Positions 40,589 through 49,231 of a stretch of DNA of 64,000 bases are shown one piece after another. The DNA comes from Paenibacillus sp. AN1007 (GTDB taxonomy: Bacteria; Bacillota; Bacilli; Paenibacillales; Paenibacillaceae). The position numbers and the translations under genes are program-made. The notes under the pieces are model-generated. The model made no database searches. It was not told where the DNA came from and saw only the letters and a list, made by a program, of their open reading frames with translations. How positions within the stretch are numbered: position 1 is the first letter of the stretch; the number at the start of each line of letters is the position of its first letter. The stretch covers positions 4,551,501-4,615,500 of the forward strand of contig NZ_CP159992.1 in NCBI RefSeq assembly GCF_040702995.1, read 5' to 3'.

Positions 40589-40629
40589 AAAGACGCTCGG
40601 TCAGGTGTAATATCCTGTCTGGGCGTCTT
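40589..40629. terminator. Bidirectional hairpin after the bactofilin-like gene
   Basis: AAGACGC...GTCAGG pairs with CCTGTC...GCGTCTT, with two mismatched positions, and TGTTTTA follows on the plus strand. Confidence 0.5.
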
Positions 40630-40648
40630 GTTTTATAGTGCAGCTCTT

Positions 40649-42229
40649 TTATTTCAGGTATCCTTTGGATTTCCAATATCGCTTCGCAAAGGACTCAACA
40701 GCATAGGGCAGTTCTCCATCCAGCAAATCCTGATTCGCTTGCATCAGCTCTTTGCGTCCACGTTCCAGCAATTGAACGGCATGTAGTAATTGGGGACCGC
40801 CTACATAATGAAGTTCAAGCAACAACGGCTCTTCCTCATCCTCTTCCTCCTGAGCCGAGTATTCAATTAACACAATTTCCGTGCCGTCCGCATGCTGGTG
40901 CAGCGTATAGAAGTATTTCTCGACCTTCGTCTCCCCTTGGGTATCCGTATACTCTCTACCAATACGCAGCATAGCTGGCTGGGGAACATCATTATACATT
41001 TGACCTGCTTGTCGAAATGCAAAGTAGAAGTCTTCAATCCACAAGCCATGCCGGTCATCATCATAATAATCGTCATACGGCTCCACGATAGGCAGCGCTA
41101 ATAAATCACGAATACGTTGCGGCGAAATCAAGGTACGGACATACTGGTAATTTGATACGGACCGCAGCAAGGTATCCCATCCACGGTTGCTTAACTGCTG
41201 AATATCCGGAGGTGAGTCTTCCGTAAATACGCTCCATTCGGAGTTCTCACTGTTCACATAACGATATACGCCTGAGATCATCCAAACAGGAGTGCCCGCT
41301 TGCTCGGCAAGTTCATTAGGAGAGCCTGAAGCTTGGTCTGCTGGCTCTATTTTGAGCAACAATGCACAGCCATGGTCGTCTTGAAAATACAGACTCCGGA
41401 AATAGCCCTCCGTATGCTCATCCCCGTAGACAGAACCTCGGCAAAACTGTCCATCCACCCAAAACTCATAGCTGTTCAGCAGCTCATCCTCCTCTCTTAC
41501 AGGTAATAATGAAGGGTGAGTAAGACGCTCAATGTTCTCAGCGGTGAACTGATGATCTTCGAACCAATCCGGTACATCTGGCGCTAGTTCTGCGGCATAA
41601 ATATACTTTCGTTTAATGATAGGCTGTCCCTGCTCCAGCCTCTTGATCATCTCTTCTCGCCATGGAAAAGGCTCTTCTGTATCTTCGTCAATTACACACT
41701 CAGGAACAAATAACTCCAGCATGTCAAAGCCTTTCCATGGTCCGTGATCCTCCCAATCTTCAAGCTGACGCTTCACTTTCCGCTGTCCTTGAACCTGAAT
41801 TCCATATTGCTCTGTACTTACCAGCAGCCCACCTTCTACGCTGCCTCTCACCGTCAATTCTCCATGGTTGTAATCTCCCCAGAACATATCCTCCACATAA
41901 AGATTTCCTGTAATATATATTTCCTGCCCTCCCACGAGCATATAAGGCGTTGTAAGATCACCAAGCACAACCAGGTTAGAAGCGGCCGCGTCGGATCCTG
42001 TGTTTCCAATATAACGATCAACGATCAGATTTCCCTCCACCATAATTAAAAAAGGCCCCTCATCCAGCAACAGCTTACTGATATGAAGATCACCTGAATG
42101 CAGCCATACTTCCTCGGCATCAAATTCACCATCATGTGCTTCATTCTGTGTATACATCCAGCTTTCGTGAGGCAACCTCGTTTTGATATCGGCAAAAGTA
42201 ACCTTTTGACCTATGTGATGTATGGACAT
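40649..42229 (-). CDS. Large hypothetical protein with an N-terminal polymer-forming (beta-helix) region
   Basis: The product has 526 residues from ATG 42229 behind GAGGAG. Residues ~35-145 resemble a right-handed beta-helix of the polymer-forming/bactofilin type: short repeats such as FLIMVEGNLIVDRYIG, LVVLGDLTTPYMLVG, IYITGNLYVEDMFWG and LTVRGSVEGGLLVS. The rest is very acidic (EEEDEEEPLLLE, EPYDDYYDDDRHG) and otherwise unrecognised. There is no signal peptide. In related proteins a C-terminal domain of unknown role follows the helix. It stands alone, between the toxin locus and the orphan CRISPR repeat. Confidence 0.55.
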   Translation of the reverse strand: MSIHHIGQKVTFADIKTRLPHESWMYTQNEAHDGEFDAEEVWLHSGDLHISKLLLDEGPFLIMVEGNLIVDRYIGNTGSDAAASNLVVLGDLTTPYMLVGGQEIYITGNLYVEDMFWGDYNHGELTVRGSVEGGLLVSTEQYGIQVQGQRKVKRQLEDWEDHGPWKGFDMLELFVPECVIDEDTEEPFPWREEMIKRLEQGQPIIKRKYIYAAELAPDVPDWFEDHQFTAENIERLTHPSLLPVREEDELLNSYEFWVDGQFCRGSVYGDEHTEGYFRSLYFQDDHGCALLLKIEPADQASGSPNELAEQAGTPVWMISGVYRYVNSENSEWSVFTEDSPPDIQQLSNRGWDTLLRSVSNYQYVRTLISPQRIRDLLALPIVEPYDDYYDDDRHGLWIEDFYFAFRQAGQMYNDVPQPAMLRIGREYTDTQGETKVEKYFYTLHQHADGTEIVLIEYSAQEEEDEEEPLLLELHYVGGPQLLHAVQLLERGRKELMQANQDLLDGELPYAVESFAKRYWKSKGYLK

Positions 42230-42332
42230 GTCTTGACACTCCTCATCGGTTGATATATGGATAACATCTTCAAAACTTCTAATCTCAGAGTGAGTAGCTG
42301 ATTGCTCATTTTGATACCGACTACCCTCTATG

Positions 42333-42365
42333 ATTTCAATCCACGCACTCTTTACGGAGTGAGAC
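42333..42365 (-). CRISPR. Solitary type I-C-like CRISPR repeat
   Basis: On the minus strand the 33-nt element begins GTCTCACTCC, has a CACTC/GAGTG stem, and ends GTGCGTGGATTGAAAT, the conserved 3' end of type I-C repeats in Bacillales. To its left, after 36 bp, 42264-42296 retains only the repeat's 5' CTCACTC part (15 of 33 positions match) and could be a degenerate terminal repeat. No further copy or cas gene is in the window. Confidence 0.55.
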
Positions 42366-42796
42366 AGCGAAAAACACGTATAGTACGTTCGTACACGTCA
42401 CAAAACTACGTTTTTTCACTACTATTCTATGTGTTCCCGCCAACGAATTCAATCTTTTTCCAGATCATTGTTGCCAAAAGGCATCAAATACTCCCCCTTC
42501 CCTATTTCCCCATCTCCCCACCCACCCCATCACAATGTTCAATTATCAAACTATGACATAGATCACATCCATCCTCATACACAAGTGCTACATTAAATTA
42601 CGACCAACTGACCAAAACAGTAAACCAGTCAATTGAAAAGTTAGGTTCATCCTTATTCAAAACCAGTCATCATTGCTTCACCCTGCTTTAACTTGCTTCA
42701 TCATTTTCAAAAGCATCTACTGTTTCACACTGCTTCTTCTCGTGTTTTACCCGCTTCACCCATTACAAACGTCAGACCCCAAGGAGGTGCATAGCC
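42366..42796. other. Intergenic region upstream of the TetR gene
   Basis: No gene is seen. 42480-42540 is C-rich on the plus strand. ACTGACC...CCAGTCA near 42607-42631 is an imperfect inverted repeat that could be the TetR operator. Confidence 0.35.
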
Positions 42797-43375
42797 GTGA
42801 AAACGATAGATCGAAGGCAACAGGTGATGGACTCTGCCGAGAAATCCTTTGCCCTGTTTGGCTACAAAGCCACAACGATGGAGCAAGTGGCGAGACTGGC
42901 CAATGTGGGCAAAGGAACGATCTATACCTTTTTCGAGAACAAAGAAGAATTGTTTGATGAGATCCTGCGCTCGATTATTGCAGACATGAAACGGATTACG
43001 GAACAGACCGTGAAGGAAGAACACTCTTTTCTGGATAACGTGCATCGGAGTATGGACTCGCTGCTGGAATATCGGGAGGAGCATGAGCTGCTGATCAAGC
43101 TTTTCCAAGAGGTCAACGATTTCGGGACACCCCAAGCAAGAGAGGGCCTGCAAAAAGTAGAGAAGGCCATTCTCGAATACCTCGAGCGTCAGGTTAGTCG
43201 GGCCATGGAGTTACAGCAGATTCGGAGCGACGATCCCAAGCTGGTCTCATTTGTACTACTGAAATTATACGTCAGTCTAACATCCGATTGGAATAAAGCG
43301 CATCCTACTTTGCACAAGGATCAAATCAAAGCGTTTGTGGGCCTCTTTCTCAAAAATGGATTATCCCCCACCTAG
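42797..43375 (+). CDS. TetR/AcrR-family transcriptional regulator
   Basis: The product has 192 residues with a GTG start at 42797 behind AAGGAGGTG. The N-terminal helix-turn-helix is canonical: RRQQVMDSAEKSFALFGYKA, then TTMEQVARLANVGKGTIYTF and FENKEELF. The helical ligand-binding domain is unremarkable. The gene is followed 75 bp later by the YhgE/Pip membrane protein gene, the common arrangement in which this regulator represses yhgE. Confidence 0.93.
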   Translation: MKTIDRRQQVMDSAEKSFALFGYKATTMEQVARLANVGKGTIYTFFENKEELFDEILRSIIADMKRITEQTVKEEHSFLDNVHRSMDSLLEYREEHELLIKLFQEVNDFGTPQAREGLQKVEKAILEYLERQVSRAMELQQIRSDDPKLVSFVLLKLYVSLTSDWNKAHPTLHKDQIKAFVGLFLKNGLSPT

Positions 43376-43449
43376 AGTAACGCCTGCGGACGCACATACC
43401 ATACTAAATAGAGAAACAAGGGATAAGCGTAAGATAGGGAGAGAACATC

Positions 43450-45636
43450 ATGAAATCATTTCGTGTATTTGGGCAGGATCTGAAATCCGCCCTCCAAAAA
43501 CCAAAAGTATGGATTCCCATTCTCGTTGTGCTGTTCATTCCCGTGTTATATAGCGGACTGTTCCTGAACGCCTTCTGGGACCCATATGGCAAAATGAATG
43601 AATTACCTGTAGCCGTGGTCAACACGGATCGGGGTGCAGTTTACAATGACAAATCGCTTGAGGTCGGCCAGAATCTGGTCGATGAGCTGAAAAAAAGCGA
43701 TGATTTTAACTGGCAGTTCGTTACCCGCGACCAGGCAGAACAAGGCATGAAGGATAACAAATATTACATGACCATTGTCATTCCAGAAGATTTTTCTGCC
43801 AAAGCAACCACGCTGATGGATGAGCATCCGGCTCCCGCAGAGCTGATCTACGAGCCCAACGAAGGCTACAATTTCCTTGCGGGTCAGATCGGCGGCACAG
43901 CGGTCAAACAGATTCGCTCCAAAGTCTCTGCCAAAGTCACTGAATCATATACCGAAACCCTGCTGGATAAGGTCGAGAAAATCTCGGACGGTTTGGCGGA
44001 TGCCGGAGACGGCGCAGGTAAAGTCCATGATGGAGCAAGTAAACTGGGCGAAGGGGCGGCTGCGTTAAAAGAAAACCTGGCGAAACTGGCTGACGGTGCA
44101 GGCAAGCTGCAAAACGGTACCGTTTCGTTAAAAGAGGGCACAGCCTCCCTGGCCAAAGGCACAGGTGATCTTCACACCGGCGCGAGTACCTTATCTAATG
44201 GTCTCGCACAATTGGCTGCCGCCGGCACCAAGCTGGGTGACGGCGCAACCCAGGCGGCAGCTGGCAGCAAACAGCTGCATGCCGGTATCCAAGCTGCGCA
44301 GGAAGGCGCGTCCAAACTGGACGCCGGACTCGCAGCAGCCGAACAAGGCAGTGCCAAGCTGACTGCGGGACTGCAGACTTCCGTGGAAGGCAGCGGCAAA
44401 GTCAGCGAAGGCGCCAAAACGGTCGCCGAAGGGCTGGCTCAACTAGCCAAGTCCAGTCCTGAACTGGCTGCCAGCCCCGCTGTTCAACAACTGCTCGCAG
44501 CCAGTCAGGCTGTAGCCGCTGGCAGTGAGCAGGTATATCAAGGGGGACAGCAGCTCGTTGCCGGAAGTCAGCAGCTGCAGGCTGCACAGCAGCAATTACA
44601 TCAAGGCAGCAGCCAGCTGGTTCAAGGTGAGCAGCAGCTTGTACAGGGCGCTGCCCAGTTATCCGGCGGACAAGAGAAGCTCACTGCCGGACTCAACCAA
44701 TTTAACGAGAAGTTAAATGAAGCCGCGGCTGGTGGCGCCAAACTGGCAGCAGGTTCAGCACAGCTGAACGCTGGTGCAGGCAAGCTTTTGACTGGAGTAG
44801 ATAAGCTGGAAGGCGGCGTGTCTACACTAACAGACGGATCTCATAAGCTGACTGACGGTGCAGGTAAACTCAAAGAAGGCACATTCAAATTAACCGATGG
44901 CTCTGGCGAACTTGCCACCAAATTAAATGACGCAGCCGACCAAACCAGCAATGTGAAGAAGACTGATGAACTGGTGACGATGTACGCCGAGCCTGTTCAT
45001 GTCGATGAACACAAATTAAACGAAGTGCCGAACTACGGCACAGGATTTTCACCCTATTTCCTATCACTCGGATTATTTGTCGGTGCATTGATTGCAACAC
45101 TGGTTGTGCCAACACGCGGCAGCAGTGTAAGCGACGCAAGCGGCTGGAATCGTTTTGTCAGCAAAACACTTGCGTTCACCATAATGAGCGGCGTTCAATC
45201 GCTGCTTGCTTCCTGGCTGGTTTTATATGCTCTGGGTCTGAAGGTACAGAGTGTACCGTTATTCCTTTTGTTCAGTTTCGTCACCAGTCTGAGCTTCATG
45301 TATATCATTCAGGCTTTGGTCACTTGGCTGGAAAATCCAGGCCGTTTCCTGGCGATCCTGATGCTGATCTTCCAGCTCACCACAAGTGCAGGCACGTTCC
45401 CGTTGGAGCTTATTCCAAACTGGTTGAAAGTGTTTAACCCTTGGCTGCCAATGACCTACTCGGTAACTGGATATAAAGCGGTTATTTCAAGCGGACAGTT
45501 CGGCGTCGCTTGGGATCAAATCGGCATTCTGTGCATCTTCGCTGTTCTCGGTCTGGTCGGTACATTATCGTATTTCTTGAAACATCGGACGGTCGAAAAC
45601 GAAAGCCTCAGCAGTGAAGCTGTATTACAGGCTTAA
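43450..45636 (+). CDS. yhgE: YhgE/Pip family membrane protein (ABC-2-related)
   Basis: The product has 728 residues from ATG 43450 behind GGGAGAG. A membrane helix at residues ~20-40 is followed by an extracytoplasmic N-domain (AVVNTDRGAVYNDKSLEVGQ). Residues ~180-510 are a long series of about 20 degenerate heptad-like repeats of the DGAxKLxxGxxxLxxG type. The C-terminal five helices (residues ~530-715) include SLSFMYIIQALVTWLENPG. This is the YhgE/Pip phage-infection-protein family, related to ABC-2 permeases and implicated in envelope transport and, in lactococci, phage receptor function. Confidence 0.93.
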   Translation: MKSFRVFGQDLKSALQKPKVWIPILVVLFIPVLYSGLFLNAFWDPYGKMNELPVAVVNTDRGAVYNDKSLEVGQNLVDELKKSDDFNWQFVTRDQAEQGMKDNKYYMTIVIPEDFSAKATTLMDEHPAPAELIYEPNEGYNFLAGQIGGTAVKQIRSKVSAKVTESYTETLLDKVEKISDGLADAGDGAGKVHDGASKLGEGAAALKENLAKLADGAGKLQNGTVSLKEGTASLAKGTGDLHTGASTLSNGLAQLAAAGTKLGDGATQAAAGSKQLHAGIQAAQEGASKLDAGLAAAEQGSAKLTAGLQTSVEGSGKVSEGAKTVAEGLAQLAKSSPELAASPAVQQLLAASQAVAAGSEQVYQGGQQLVAGSQQLQAAQQQLHQGSSQLVQGEQQLVQGAAQLSGGQEKLTAGLNQFNEKLNEAAAGGAKLAAGSAQLNAGAGKLLTGVDKLEGGVSTLTDGSHKLTDGAGKLKEGTFKLTDGSGELATKLNDAADQTSNVKKTDELVTMYAEPVHVDEHKLNEVPNYGTGFSPYFLSLGLFVGALIATLVVPTRGSSVSDASGWNRFVSKTLAFTIMSGVQSLLASWLVLYALGLKVQSVPLFLLFSFVTSLSFMYIIQALVTWLENPGRFLAILMLIFQLTTSAGTFPLELIPNWLKVFNPWLPMTYSVTGYKAVISSGQFGVAWDQIGILCIFAVLGLVGTLSYFLKHRTVENESLSSEAVLQA

Positions 45637-45729
45637 ATAAAGCGACTTCAAGCTTAAGTATAAGCATTAGATAAGATATTGAAGCAATATGAAGTCGAAG
45701 TATTAGACTATTAACGAATAGAAACCAAA

Positions 45730-45789
45730 AGGCATATCCCCTGTCCTGACTCGCTAATTCACAGCCAGTCTGGCGTATAGGATATGCCT
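45730..45789. terminator. Terminator shared by yhgE and the convergent secreted-protein gene
   Basis: AGGCATATCC (45730-45739) pairs with GGATATGCCT (45780-45789). TTTTGG follows on the minus strand and ATAAAT on the plus strand. Confidence 0.6.
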
Positions 45790-45828
45790 ATAAATATTAT
45801 AAGATCTATCATACTAATACAGCTGAAC

Positions 45829-46590
45829 TTACCTAGGATTCAAAGTGAATAAAAAATTCCAAGTTGAGCCCTTCACTTCAATTTTCGCTGTAGTTCTAGT
45901 AGCAACTCTAGCTGCTGGGGAAGGTACATTTACTGGTGACCATCCATAATTTCTTGGAAGTATTGTTCCAGAGGTACCTATATCCAAAACTTTTGTTTGA
46001 TTGCTTATTGCTTTACCACTAATACCCATCCCATTTTGGTGAACCTCCATCTTTTTCTCAGTTACTTTGTACAATGAGTCCTTAATTTCTAATCGATAAT
46101 CGATTTTATTTATGTTTATATAACTAAATCCAGGGTCATCTAAATGAACAGTATAATAAATTGTTTCATAAAAAGTCATACCATTATTTGAGTCAGATTT
46201 ATTACCTTTTGTTTGATGCTCTGATGCTGCTCTAATTTCAGTTTTGTACTGAACTGCTTCTTCTCCAGTTTTTTTATCAATGAGGTCATACAGTTTTTTG
46301 GTTTGTAATTCTTCTACAGACCCTATTATTTTCTCACCAGTTACATCGTTATCTATTGCTATCTCTATTTGAGATGTATGCTCAAGAAGACTTGACTCTA
46401 ACTCTTTTTCATTTAATATACTCTGTTTATGAGTGTCAGCATAAATTCTTTTAATAGTATACTTTTCAGTATCAAATGAATGTTCGTTTTCCTGTGCAAA
46501 AACAGAAGTATTCCACAATGAAATGAATAATAGAACGGATAATATTATTCTTGAAAATCTCGGTTTTCTCAAAATTACTCCACCTTTCAT
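45829..46590 (-). CDS. Secreted protein of unknown function, paralog B
   Basis: The product has 253 residues from ATG 46590, or about 247 from a TTG at 46572 that has GGTGGAG at a better distance. A signal peptide (IILSVLLFISLWNTSVFAQ) precedes the mature protein. It shares a series of motifs with the neighbouring gene: KKLYDLIDKKTGEEAV, YKTEIRAASEHQ, ETIYYTVH, YININKIDYRLE, GTILPRNYGW, and the final FTLNPR. The mature protein is probably an all-beta fold. The DNA is clearly more AT-rich than its surroundings, which suggests recent acquisition. Family unrecognised. Confidence 0.7.
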   Translation of the reverse strand: MKGGVILRKPRFSRIILSVLLFISLWNTSVFAQENEHSFDTEKYTIKRIYADTHKQSILNEKELESSLLEHTSQIEIAIDNDVTGEKIIGSVEELQTKKLYDLIDKKTGEEAVQYKTEIRAASEHQTKGNKSDSNNGMTFYETIYYTVHLDDPGFSYININKIDYRLEIKDSLYKVTEKKMEVHQNGMGISGKAISNQTKVLDIGTSGTILPRNYGWSPVNVPSPAARVATRTTAKIEVKGSTWNFLFTLNPR

Positions 46591-46599
46591 TATTTTTTC

Positions 46600-47349
46600 T
46601 TACCTCGGATTCATACTAAATGAGAATTCCCACGAATTCGACCCTCTTGTAACTAAAGCAGTTGTTTTAGTTCCTAATCTAGTTATTCGATGATCAAATC
46701 GGGCAGCGACCCATCCGAAATCTCTAACCAATATCGTTCCTGAGCTATTTAAATCAACTGTAACAAATTGATTTTTGTACTTATTTTCGTTAATATCTGC
46801 CCCCCTTTGACTGATAAGCATTTTCTTTTGAGTTACTACATACTGAGGATCTTGTCTTTCAAATCTATAATCAATTTTATTAATATTTATATAATCGACA
46901 ACATTTGTTGTTGCCGTATAATAAATTGTTTGAAAGAATTTTAATCCTCCAGATTTATCAATTCCATCATCACTTGCTTGATTTTCTGTTGAAGCCCTAA
47001 TTTCTGCTTTGTAATGTACAGCTGCCTCACCAGTTTGTTTATCTACAAGGTCATAGAGTTTCTCAATTTCTGCATTTTCAATTAACCCAAGACTTGTTTC
47101 ACCAGTTTCTGTATTAGTTAACTTAACTTCTCCCAGAGATACATGACTATTAGAGAATATGCTTGTTGCAAAATTTTTATTAGCTTCATCATTCTCTTGG
47201 AGCAGCTTAGAAGATCCTCTGACAATCTCGTATTTTTCCTCATCGTAGGTCACATCATCAAGTAGAGCTGAAGAAGACGAGCCAAAGGCAAAAGATGTAA
47301 TAAAAATAATAGAAGCCATACATAGTTTTAATAATGAACTGTATTTCAT
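46600..47349 (-). CDS. Secreted protein of unknown function, paralog A
   Basis: The product has 249 residues from ATG 47349 behind GAGGAGG, with a signal peptide (MASIIFITSFAFGSSSSA). The shared motifs are EKLYDLVDKQTGEAAV, YKAEIRASTENQ, QTIYYTAT, YININKIDYRFE, GTILVRDFGW and FSMNPR. It is separated by only 9 bp from paralog B and is co-directional, so the pair arose by tandem duplication and is probably one transcript. AT-rich like its partner; no function can be assigned. Confidence 0.7.
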   Translation of the reverse strand: MKYSSLLKLCMASIIFITSFAFGSSSSALLDDVTYDEEKYEIVRGSSKLLQENDEANKNFATSIFSNSHVSLGEVKLTNTETGETSLGLIENAEIEKLYDLVDKQTGEAAVHYKAEIRASTENQASDDGIDKSGGLKFFQTIYYTATTNVVDYININKIDYRFERQDPQYVVTQKKMLISQRGADINENKYKNQFVTVDLNSSGTILVRDFGWVAARFDHRITRLGTKTTALVTRGSNSWEFSFSMNPR

Positions 47350-47583
47350 AATATTCCTCCTCTTATAAATAATTCTTAAATCATATCATAAATATTTATA
47401 AAAAGTAGCAAATAATGGTTTTTATTCTAGATAACATACTTTATACCTACATAATTAGGAGGTTTCAACTATAAAATTAATTGTTAATCAATCAATTCGG
47501 CTGATTAATACCAAATTTAATTACTTCACTTTTTGTAATTATGAAGATTAAGATCGAATTCATTAATTTTTTTCACTAAAAAA
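47350..47583. other. AT-rich intergenic region
   Basis: Very AT-rich sequence upstream of the secreted paralogs, probably holding their promoter. Nothing else was recognised. Confidence 0.4.
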
Positions 47584-47620
47584 CGCGATGAACACACCAC
47601 CCTGGGATGTATTCGTCGCG
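47584..47620 (-). terminator. Terminator of the amino-acid ABC operon
   Basis: On the minus strand CGCGACGAATACA and TGTGTTCATCGCG pair with two mismatches, followed by six Ts. Confidence 0.7.
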
Positions 47621-47662
47621 CACAGGTTAATTTTTACATATAACACATTTTTTTAAATCAAT

Positions 47663-48427
47663 TCAACGAGACTCCCCTTGCATGTCCACCCGCTGCAAAA
47701 ACGTCCGTGTACGTGCAAGCTTCGGATTGCCGAAAATCTGTTCTGGTGGCCCTTCCTCTGCAATTTCCCCGTTATCCATGAAGAAGACACGATCTGCGAC
47801 ATCACGGGCGAAGCCCATCTCATGCGTGACAATCATCATGGTCATGTTCTCCTGCGCTAACTGTTTAATGACACGCAGTACTTCTCCCGTCAGTTCAGGA
47901 TCAAGTGCTGATGTCGGCTCATCGAACAGCAGAATGTCAGGCTGCATCATGAGTGCGCGAGCAATAGCTACACGCTGTTTCTGTCCACCAGACAGATTAC
48001 CAGGGTAGACATCGGCCTTGTCCGACAACCCTACTTTGCCGAGTAGTTCCAGACTTCGCTTTCGGATGATTGCCAAGCTTTCTTTTTTCAACGTCTTTGG
48101 TGCGAGTTCTAGGTTCTCCCTTACAGTCAGATGCGGGAAGAGGTTGAAATGCTGAAACACCATCCCCATGCGATCCGTAATCTTGCGAATACCCGCGGAA
48201 CCAGCGTAACGACCATTATCGACCAACGTCTGGTCCTGAATGCGAATCGTTCCGCCCGAAATATCCTCCAGATGAATCAGGCTGCGCAGCATCGTACTTT
48301 TTCCCGAACCCGAAGGCCCAATCACAGCAATCACTTCGCCTGGTTCCACGTTAAAAGATACCTGTTTCAGCACATCAAGTGTACCGAATGATTTTCTCAA
48401 CTGATTTACTTCTATTATATGTGTCAT
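47663..48427 (-). CDS. Polar amino-acid ABC transporter ATP-binding protein
   Basis: The product has 254 residues from ATG 48427 behind AAAGGA. Walker A (AVIGPSGSGKSTML) is near residue 35, the signature LSGGQKQRVAIARAL near 145, Walker B (ILLFDEPTSALDPE) near 165 and the switch His in IVTHEMGFARDVADR near 201. This set is typical of the GlnQ/HisP subfamily. It powers the permease at 48461-49120. The gene order is binding protein, permease, ATPase. Confidence 0.95.
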   Translation of the reverse strand: MTHIIEVNQLRKSFGTLDVLKQVSFNVEPGEVIAVIGPSGSGKSTMLRSLIHLEDISGGTIRIQDQTLVDNGRYAGSAGIRKITDRMGMVFQHFNLFPHLTVRENLELAPKTLKKESLAIIRKRSLELLGKVGLSDKADVYPGNLSGGQKQRVAIARALMMQPDILLFDEPTSALDPELTGEVLRVIKQLAQENMTMMIVTHEMGFARDVADRVFFMDNGEIAEEGPPEQIFGNPKLARTRTFLQRVDMQGESR

Positions 48428-48460
48428 ATGCAGACAGTCCTTTGATTGATCAGATTTAAT

Positions 48461-49120
48461 TTATTCAAATGAAAACCGCTTCTCCAATCCTTTAAACAAC
48501 AAAGTAAGTACCAAAGTCATCAATAGGTACATGATCGCAGCGATGAAAAAAGCAATCAACTGCCCATCCCGATTTACTGCCGCTTGAGCATAATACAACA
48601 ACTCATGCACAGAAACAGCATATAACAATGCCGTATCCTTAATCAGTGTAATAGACTCATTGGCTGTTGCAGGCAATACCACGCGGATCATCTGCGGAAT
48701 AATGACCTTCATCATCGTTTGCCGTCTCGTTAAACCCAGCACTTTCGCTGCCTCATGCTGCCCCTTGTCTACAGAGAGCAATCCACCTCGGAAGATTTCG
48801 GCAAAATATGCCGCATAATTTAGTATAAACGCAATCGCTGCCGCAACAAACCGATCAAACACCAAATATTCGCCGATTACAGGCAGCAGTGGCAGACCGA
48901 AGCAGAAGAAGAAAATTTGCAGCAATAGCGGCGTGCCGCGCATAACATAGACGTACATATGAGCGATCCATGCAAGGGGCTTGAAACGACTTCGCATAAT
49001 TAACGTTATCGCAAAACCAAACGGCACAGAGAGTATGATAGCGACCAAAAACATGAAAATCGTCATCTGAGCCCCTTCCAGCATTGGCTTCATCACGGTA
49101 AAAATATAATCCCAACTCAT
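48461..49120 (-). CDS. Polar amino-acid ABC transporter permease
   Basis: The product has 219 residues with about five membrane helices. It carries the HEAAKVLGLTRRQTMMKVII EAA-loop motif that contacts the ATPase, and YVMRGTPLLLQIFF typical of the HisM/GlnP family. The signature FRGGLLSVDKGQHEAAKVLG is well conserved. The ATG at 49120 is preceded by AGAGGAG. It would act as a homodimer with the ATPase encoded downstream. Confidence 0.95.
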   Translation of the reverse strand: MSWDYIFTVMKPMLEGAQMTIFMFLVAIILSVPFGFAITLIMRSRFKPLAWIAHMYVYVMRGTPLLLQIFFFCFGLPLLPVIGEYLVFDRFVAAAIAFILNYAAYFAEIFRGGLLSVDKGQHEAAKVLGLTRRQTMMKVIIPQMIRVVLPATANESITLIKDTALLYAVSVHELLYYAQAAVNRDGQLIAFFIAAIMYLLMTLVLTLLFKGLEKRFSFE

Positions 49121-49144
49121 TATTATGTCTCCTCTAATCTGTTA

Positions 49145-49193
49145 ACCCCGCATTCCTCTGCAGCTTCATGGGCTCCATCGTGGAATACGGGGT
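49145..49193 (-). other. Intercistronic hairpin between binding-protein and permease genes
   Basis: ACCCCGCATTCC pairs with GGAATACGGGGT (one mismatch). There is no U tract, so it probably stabilises the upstream message or slows read-through instead of ending transcription. Confidence 0.5.
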
Positions 49194-49231
49194 CATTTTG
49201 TTTTAACTCATATTTCAGGTGTCACACCAGT

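Noticed and set aside
43884..44442. Minus-strand ORFs opposite yhgE
   Set aside because: Produced by the repeated DGAGKL-type codons of yhgE; no independent support.
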